Assembly (NCBI RefSeq): GCF_008831285.2
Contig: NC_045140.1
Coordinates: 30,630,140-30,652,639, forward strand
DNA: 22,500 nucleotides
From: Nymphaea colorata
Lineage: Eukaryota; Streptophyta; Magnoliopsida; Nymphaeales; Nymphaeaceae
Reading direction: 5' to 3'
Shown: positions 17,901 through 22,500 of the stretch, piece by piece
How positions within the stretch are numbered: position 1 is the stretch's first letter
Layout: each line of letters starts with the position of its first letter
Position numbers and translations under genes: made by a program
Notes under the pieces: generated by a model
Told to the model about the DNA's origin: nothing
What the model saw: the letters and a program-made list of their open reading frames with translations, nothing else
Database searches by the model: none

Positions 17901-20116
17901 TCAGCCTTCTGGTTATATCCATACCTATAGGGGCGCACATTAACCGGTTCTGCCCCTTGAGTCATTATGATCCTATGGTCGTAGGATCTCTGCGGTGGAA
18001 GCCCTTTTGGCTCCTCAAAGACGTCCTCATATTGATTCAGCACCAGCTGAATTCGTTCTGGCACTATCTCTTTCTGCTCTTCTTTTTCTGGCACATCAGT
18101 AGCGAGTGCCATCACCCAACACGCGGGCTGCTCGGTTTCAATTGCCCGAAGTGCAGCCTTGGGACGAGTTGTGCTGGTCAAGCCCTGTAGCGTCATGGGC
18201 TCTTCGTCGCCGTCAGGAGTGAAGGTCATGCTGAAGTTCTTCACATCCCATGATATGATGCCAAGCGCGAAAAACCATGGCATCCCGAGAATAAGGTCTA
18301 CTCCATCCAAAGGAATGACTAAGAAGTCGATCTTGAATGGTTTTCTCTTGATCACTACTTCTATGCCTTTCCCTTCGTTATGGCACTTTAACCTCATACC
18401 CCCTCCCACGATTATCGTTTGGGGGTGGCTTGATTCTAAGGAGATGTTGCATCTTCGTGCTGCTTCCTCAGTTAGGAAGTTCTTGGTTGCTCCATTATCA
18501 AGCAGAATTAAGACCTTATGTCCGTTTATCCTCCCAGATACCCTGAATGAGTTGGGTTTGTTGGGATCTTGCATTGAATGCAGAGACTCTGCCTCGGTTG
18601 GCTTTTCTTCTTTGGCGGGAGTCTCTTCCACTCGGACTTCTTTCTTTTTCTCGGCTTGTTTAGCTCGCCTCTTGATAACTATTTCCTCATCTGATGAGGA
18701 CGAGCTGGTCTCATACGGCGTAGTAGACGAATCGCTACACGAACTAGACTCGTCATCGCTTACCACCTGTACCCTGTAATACGTTGGGCACTGATGGTTC
18801 TTGTCCCACTTTCCCTCACATCTGTAGCATAGACCTTTACGTCTGAATTCTTCAATCTGCTTTGGCGTGAGGTAACGCGTTGGTGGTTTTCGGCCTTGCC
18901 CTGGGTTTGGGCCTTGGGGTGGCCGATAATCGCTCCCTCTTCGGAAGGGAGTTTGTTCCTTCCCTCTAAATCGAGAACCAGAGGAGTAGGAAGGTCTCCT
19001 CCTCTGCTTGTCCATCTTATGAGCCTTTTTCTCGGCTCTCTTCTCCTCTATTTGCTCCTCATAGAGACGGGCCATGGCAAAACATTCTTCTAGCCTGTTG
19101 AAGCGGTGAATTTTCAATTCTCTCTTCACTTCGCTTTTGAGGCCGCCTTTGAACGCTCCGATGAGGGCCTTCTCTGGCCACTGGACCATGCTAGCCAACC
19201 TCTCAAATTGACGTTGGTAGGCTGCAACGGTTGAGGATTGGACCAGATTCTTGAGGTCCTCATCATAATCGATGAATGTTGAATCTCCGAACTGTAATTG
19301 GAGACTCGCCTTGTACTTCTCCCAAGTTGGATCTGCCGTTTTGTGATCGAACCACAAATAATGGGTTGTGGCCTCTCCTGTCATGTTCGCAGTGGCAATT
19401 TCAATCCACTCGTCTTGGGGTACACGATGGCACAAGAAGTACCTCTCGGCCATGAATAGCCACTCCCGTAAGTGCTCCCCATTGAATTTGGGAAACTCAT
19501 AACGAACGGTGGGAGTTCGCCTCTCTTCTTGAAGCTGACGTTGCGCTCTTCTAGGACGTAGAGGAGATTCGTCCTGTTCCCCTTCTGAATCGTAATAGGT
19601 GCGATTCATTCTGCTGCTAGCGAACCTTTGCACTCTTGGCGTTCTATAATATTCGCTAGTGGGCTCAATGGGCTGTCGCTCTTGCGGGGGACCCATATGT
19701 AAAAGTCTGCCCCCTTCCGTACTTGTTCCGATGTGCGAGAGATTGTTCGGGTCTATCTCAGTATCGGTGGGGTAGGTAGGGGCACCTAACACACCTTTGC
19801 CTTTGTTCGGACCCTGAGTGGTCCTTTCCCCTCCTGGGTTCTGGTTGGCCGCTAACTGCTTCAAAAGACCGCGAATTTCATCCATCTCATTTTGCCGCTC
19901 TCGGTTTTGTCTTTCCAATTCTCGTTTGCGGACTTGATCGGATTTGTTCATATCATTTCTCATTTGCAACAGCTCTTTTTCAATGTTCAAAATTCTGCCC
20001 ATTGCATAGTTGGGAACTGGTCCCGCTTGTGTGCTTGGAGCTTCCTCAGGTTGATCGTTGAGGGGCTCCTCAAGGACAGGCTCGTCGGGATTGAACTGCT
20101 TCTTTGATTTGCCCAT
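14942..20116 (-). CDS. gag-pol: Intact gag-pro-pol polyprotein of element 2 (1,724 residues)
   Basis: This single frame encodes all replication proteins of the element. I chose the ATG at 20116-20114 (MGKSKKQF); the frame is open five codons further up, but only from a TTG. Domains: coiled coil about 45-90; gag core about 205-345 (PKFNGEHLREWL); basic linker; zinc knuckle C430-x2-C433-x7-H441-x-C443; Ser/acidic stretch 453-480; protease with DNGA at 540-543 and LILGMPWF at 608-615; reverse transcriptase about 730-905 with FFDD at 876-879; RNase H about 1018-1130 (D1024, Glu of YEKELLA near 1059, D1086, D1129); integrase zinc site H1209, H1216, C1246, C1249 and core D1279, D1339, E1375; GPY/F-like YYGPF near 1513; chromodomain-like 1570-1604. 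Residues 1628-1724 are encoded by the 3' LTR. Oddities: DNG in place of the usual DSG/DTG, and WEGP where chromodomains usually have an aromatic after WxG. Gag and Pol share one frame, so their ratio must be set another way. Confidence 0.95.
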   Translation of the reverse strand: MGKSKKQFNPDEPVLEEPLNDQPEEAPSTQAGPVPNYAMGRILNIEKELLQMRNDMNKSDQVRKRELERQNRERQNEMDEIRGLLKQLAANQNPGGERTTQGPNKGKGVLGAPTYPTDTEIDPNNLSHIGTSTEGGRLLHMGPPQERQPIEPTSEYYRTPRVQRFASSRMNRTYYDSEGEQDESPLRPRRAQRQLQEERRTPTVRYEFPKFNGEHLREWLFMAERYFLCHRVPQDEWIEIATANMTGEATTHYLWFDHKTADPTWEKYKASLQLQFGDSTFIDYDEDLKNLVQSSTVAAYQRQFERLASMVQWPEKALIGAFKGGLKSEVKRELKIHRFNRLEECFAMARLYEEQIEEKRAEKKAHKMDKQRRRPSYSSGSRFRGKEQTPFRRGSDYRPPQGPNPGQGRKPPTRYLTPKQIEEFRRKGLCYRCEGKWDKNHQCPTYYRVQVVSDDESSSCSDSSTTPYETSSSSSDEEIVIKRRAKQAEKKKEVRVEETPAKEEKPTEAESLHSMQDPNKPNSFRVSGRINGHKVLILLDNGATKNFLTEEAARRCNISLESSHPQTIIVGGGMRLKCHNEGKGIEVVIKRKPFKIDFLVIPLDGVDLILGMPWFFALGIISWDVKNFSMTFTPDGDEEPMTLQGLTSTTRPKAALRAIETEQPACWVMALATDVPEKEEQKEIVPERIQLVLNQYEDVFEEPKGLPPQRSYDHRIIMTQGAEPVNVRPYRYGYNQKAEIERLVKEMLESGIVQPSSSPFSSPVLLVKKKDNTWRFCVDYRALNEATVKDRHPIPVIDELLDELAGATIFSKIDLRAGYHQIRMYEDDVPKTAFRTHDGHYEFLVMPFGLTNAPATFQRCMNDVFRQYLRDFILVFFDDILIYSQSEESHQKHLAIALQVLRDNQLYAKMSKCSFGQPSIGYLGHIVCQQGVRADPEKLEAMQKWPLPKDLKGLRGFLGLTGYYRRFIQGYGLIAQPLTQMLKKGAFQWSDKARAAFEKLKLALMSAPVLTLPDFNQQFTIETDACEVGIGAVLSQEGHPIAYMSKALTSRAKPLSTYEKELLAIVLAVEKWRPYLIGRRFTVKTDQNSLKYMLKQRVSTPTQQRWLAKLLGYDFEIEYKKGPENTAADSLSRLTEQFMTLSVVETDVWDRLAQEQQADQSLRLVRASTEQHPGSIPFYTVRGNLLYRKNRAVVPPESGLKQELLRHFHDTPAAGHEGVSKTLSRIKAQFWWRGMKAEVQRYIRSCLVCQREKYEAIRPPGHLVPLPIPAKPWTDVTMDFIDAMPRSEGKEAVLVVVDRLTKYSHFAPLPRSYQGPMVASVYQEYVGKLHGMPQSVVCDRDSIFLSAFWQEYMKLMGTTLKFSTAHHPQTDGQSEIVNRSLETYLRCFAGERPQTWVKFLPWAEWSYNTSLHSSTGMTPFEGVYGTPPPSIPRYEGGTAGDDNVDCELRTREEVLDSLKQNIAKAQNRMRQVYNKGRKDREFEVGDYVWLKRLPLKQRSLMGQPYSKLLPRYYGPFPVLQKVGKAAYRLGLPREAMVHPVFHITRLKPHHGDIPTMIEQIPEQDNLPTPYRILKHRYVQRQGRTRHEVLVEWEGPDRGTSWEEFGSVAHRFPSSSARGQAHSREGESVTDRLVGPDPTRRDQAETSRSRRKASDLWTQALRQHEESPSEAKSALEPVAAGGVGGATRSERVLKPGGTQDVLEPIARLTELDQDNPSVSPNSPNA
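15239..15250 (-). other. Polypurine tract of element 2
   Basis: The minus strand reads AGGGAGGGGGAA followed by TC and the 3' LTR start TGTTACGG. It encodes residues 1623-1626 (Arg-Glu-Gly-Glu) of the polyprotein, so the priming signal and the coding frame constrain each other. Confidence 0.85.
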
Positions 20117-20729
20117 AATTGTTTTGGGCAATTTTATGTCAAAGACTACCGAAGAAAGGAATCCTAGCTAAAATCCCAAAAAACTGACGCTGCCACTCTC
20201 AAGCGAGAAGTCGCTGTCCGACTCCTAAAACTGTTGGCTGATCCCTGACCGAAGACCTGATCTGCCGACTGACCCTGCCCTAATGCCCTACGCTGCCGCT
20301 GCCCTAGCTGCCGGTAGCGCGTTTAGAGGCAAGGGAGACGGGTTGGCCCGTCTAGTGCCGCGCTTCTCCTAAGCGCCTCGGCACTCCCACTTCGCCCACG
20401 GCCGGGCTTTTACAAGCCTAAATCACCGCACCCTCCTGGTGCCTCGGTGACGAACCGGGAGCTCGGCTGCCCTCGGGTGTACGGAATGTACAGCCCTCTA
20501 CTTGCTAAAAGTGAGCAAGCAAAGCCTTAAACACGTACGAAGACGGAAGTCGTGGGGACTCCAAAAAAAAAACCAAAATCTGCTCTAGATAACTGAAAAT
20601 AGACTGACTAGAAAACCAAAAGAAGTCCACTGACACTCTGGAAATCCGAAAAGAAGACCGTCTGCACTGCCGTTGATGAAGCTTCTTCGTAGGTCCAAGT
20701 GCTCAAACCGACGGTGTTCCTCAAGATTC
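20117..20729 (-). other. Untranslated leader of element 2
   Basis: These 613 bp between the primer-binding site and the gag ATG appear identical to 6671-7283, including the run of ten A at 20563-20572. No coding sequence is recognisable. The hairpin row is listed separately. Confidence 0.8.
20337..20519 (-). other. Leader hairpin row (element 2)
   Basis: This is the copy of 6891-7073, shifted by 13,446 bp: six consecutive stem-loops. The twin hairpins with loop CTCCT and bulge CCT are at 20354-20385 and 20423-20450. Because the two elements are essentially identical, this copy adds no independent evolutionary support. Confidence 0.6.
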
Positions 20730-20741
20730 GCTCTGATACCA
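20730..20741 (-). other. Primer-binding site (initiator tRNA-Met), element 2
   Basis: The minus strand reads TGGTATCAGAGC, two bases from the 5' LTR boundary at 20744. It is identical to the site of element 1. Confidence 0.95.
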
Positions 20742-21870
20742 ATTGTTAGGATCTCACCGTCTAGGCCAGAATAACCCGACCAGTGCGATCCTACACTTCC
20801 CAGGACCTTCTTGAGGCCTATTCTAAAAACCGAAAAACCTAGGAAATTACACAAATGATCTACCCGGCCAGACAGGACCCTGGCGCAAAACCCAATAGGT
20901 AGGTGAGTACACGTGTAGGTTACCCAAGTCCCAAAATTTCCTAACTAAGGCTGCCTACTACAAAAACTCTAACAGGGTCGTGAGGCCTTTACAATTCGTA
21001 AGCGATACAAGATAACACTCAATCTCACTCACAAACCACGCAAACCACACTAACGTGCAAACCACACCCAACAGAAGTAAATAGGTGGTCTGGCTCCTGG
21101 TGGTCGTGTCTCGGGCACAGTGCCCTCGAGGTACCTCACGGGGGAGCTAGGCCGGAGCCAAGGCTAAACAGAAATGCTGAAAATGAACTAATATGCTACC
21201 TAAGACTGAAAGCAATTCCCACCCGGAGCTACAAGGGGGATAGGAGACGATACCGGCCAAGGACCGCCCTTGGCGTAGCCGGATAGGTCTCGGGGTGATG
21301 ACCTGCCCCCGAGCACTGCAGCTCACAGAACAGGAAGACCGGCTGAGGTGTGCCTCCACGTAGCCTGCTGCTCGGGCTGACCGCTGCCTGAAGACGCTGA
21401 CGGTAGGCCGCACGCTGGTGGACGGGTCGACTGCCGAGGTCTGGTCGCTGCTCGTTTGCTGCGGCCGCTGCGCTGTTGCCGCGATGAATTCTGCGGTGGC
21501 AGCGCTAACGTCGAGCCAAGAACGCTGCTGACACTCGCTGGGCCGGGAGGCAGAACACGCGCCGAGAGCGAGGACGCTGCCTCGAACTGCTACGGACGTG
21601 CCGTCGATGATACCGGGAGCGCTCGTCTGCTGTCTGGTCGAGGGCCGCCCGTCAGAACGAAGTTGCCTGGCGTCTGCAGCCGATGTGTTGCTGCTACGCT
21701 GAAGACGACGGAACAGGGCCGGAAGGGCCGCCTGGACTGCCGAGGGGGGCTGCTGTCACAGCGACAGCGCCTGCCTGCCTATCTCCGGAATGTGGCTCGG
21801 CCACGGGCGTCGGTGGATGCCGACGAAGAGGCAGGGGCCGTTGTAAGGGCCGGCGAGCCGGCTGAACCTA

Positions 21871-22331
21871 ATCCTAGCTAAGGTTGGGTTGGCTGGGTTC
21901 GGCTAGGCTCTACTAGGTGGTAGGTCTGGTCAAGCAGGTTCGGGTCAGGGTAGGCTCAGTCAAATAGGGTTTAGGTTCAGTCACGGGTTGACCTAGCTAA
22001 TAGGTTGGTTCAGTAAGGGAGGTTAAGGTCGAGCCTAAGCTTACGGTGCTGGTCAAAGTTGACCAAGTGCGGAAGGTTCACTAACTAGGTGGTTGACTAA
22101 ATGGACCGAGTCAATGGGTCCGGGTCAAGTAGGTCAAGGGTCGCTCGAGGTAGGCTCGAGTCGCTAAGGGAGGCTACCAACGAAGTGGGCTTGGTGGACT
22201 AGCTGACCTAGTTGACTAAGGCTAAGGGTCAATGCCGACCTAGGTTGGCTCGGTAGAGGTTTAGCCTAGGTGCGGGTTCGGTGCAGGAGGTTGCCTAGTG
22301 GGTTCGGTTGACTGGGCTGGTCTTACCCAGG
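21871..22331. promoter_or_regulatory. W-box cluster block (LTR-D copy)
   Basis: This is the counterpart of 8425-8885, shifted by 13,446 bp, with the twelve TTGAC[CT] cores between 21928 and 22313. It belongs to the 5' LTR, where any effect on the element's own transcription would matter most. Confidence 0.5.
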
Positions 22332-22344
22332 GAATGCACCGATG

Positions 22345-22360
22345 CTTGCCACGTGGCAAG
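22345..22360. promoter_or_regulatory. 16 bp palindrome with a G-box core (LTR-D)
   Basis: It is identical to the palindromes in LTR-B and LTR-C and lies 32 bp from the last W-box core of the cluster. Confidence 0.5.
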
Positions 22361-22500
22361 ACGGACGGACACGACAGAGAGAGCTAGAAGAATGCTAGCT
22401 ATTAGGAATAGAGCTCGAATTCTCGCCTAAGGGTTAGGGAGAAATGCGACAAGGAAGGAGAGGAGATTGGGGGCGAAGGGCCAGGTGGCACTCTCGTGCT

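Larger units (their letters stand above)
11340..22500 (-). mobile_element. Element 2: Ty3/gypsy chromovirus-like LTR retrotransposon with intact gag-pol (5' LTR cut by window edge)
   Basis: Reading the minus strand, the order is 5' LTR (from beyond the window to 20744), primer-binding site, leader, a single uninterrupted gag-pol, polypurine tract and a 3' LTR ending at 11340. All hallmarks needed for an autonomous element are present. The internal region (5,507 bp) is one base longer than in element 1, and I found no other difference. Apart from homopolymer shortening at 11525-11890, the visible part of the 5' LTR matches the 3' LTR, which indicates a very recent insertion or duplication. Confidence 0.95.
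20744..22500 (-). repeat. LTR-D: partial 5' LTR of element 2
   Basis: It starts at the TGTTA end next to the primer-binding site and runs to the window edge. Its 1,757 bp correspond to 7298-9054 of LTR-B, with one substitution that I found (the base matching 7709). It contains the W-box block, the palindrome and the GC-rich block. Against LTR-C it shows only the homopolymer differences described there. The promoter part of this LTR lies outside the window. Confidence 0.95.

Noticed and set aside
20117-20131. Gag start five codons further upstream
   Set aside because: The first codon would be TTG. An ATG in the same frame at 20116 is the normal eukaryotic choice.
1-22500. Bacterial operon, phage or defence system
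   Set aside because: All real coding sequence is retroelement gag-pol. There are no ribosome-binding sites, no gene clusters and no other enzyme families.

Overview
The window is plant repeat DNA. It holds two nearly identical long-terminal-repeat (LTR) retrotransposons of the Ty3/gypsy superfamily, both coded on the minus strand, and almost nothing else. The plant origin rests on a primer-binding site complementary to the 3' end of plant initiator tRNA-Met, an uninterrupted gag-pol polyprotein with plant-type reverse transcriptase and RNase H motifs, and a C-terminal chromodomain-like segment that marks it as a chromovirus. I cannot name the species, and I do not assign the lineage within the chromoviruses.

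Layout in plus-strand coordinates. 1-1791: left part of the 3' LTR of element 1 (LTR-A, cut by the window edge). 1792-7297: internal region of element 1, with a frameshifted gag-pol. 7298-11207: its 5' LTR (LTR-B, 3,910 bp, complete). 11208-11339: a 132 bp spacer that is not part of either element. 11340-15236: 3' LTR of element 2 (LTR-C, 3,897 bp, complete). 15237-20743: internal region of element 2, with an intact 1,724-residue gag-pol. 20744-22500: part of the 5' LTR of element 2 (LTR-D, cut by the window edge). Each complete element would be about 13.3 kb, of which nearly 60% is LTR.

How the parts work together. Transcription should start in the 5' LTR and run toward lower coordinates. 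The RNA would then carry the primer-binding site, a leader of about 0.6 kb with a row of hairpins, the gag-pol frame, a polypurine tract and the 3' LTR. Gag would form particles, protease would cut the polyprotein, RT/RNase H would copy the RNA, and integrase with the chromodomain would insert the copy. The pol frame does not stop at the polypurine tract: it reads through it and ends 97 codons inside the 3' LTR, just before a cluster of four hairpins.

The most interesting points are two leader hairpins with different stems but the same loop and bulge, twelve W-box cores (TTGAC[CT]) within 386 bp of the LTR, the pol/LTR overlap, and the near identity of two elements 132 bp apart. The two internal regions differ, as far as I can see, by one G in a homopolymer. 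That G breaks gag-pol in element 1. Patches of homopolymer shortening at about 1-1364 and 11525-11890 look like unpolished long-read consensus rather than mutation. I see no host gene, RNA gene, CRISPR array or defence-type system.
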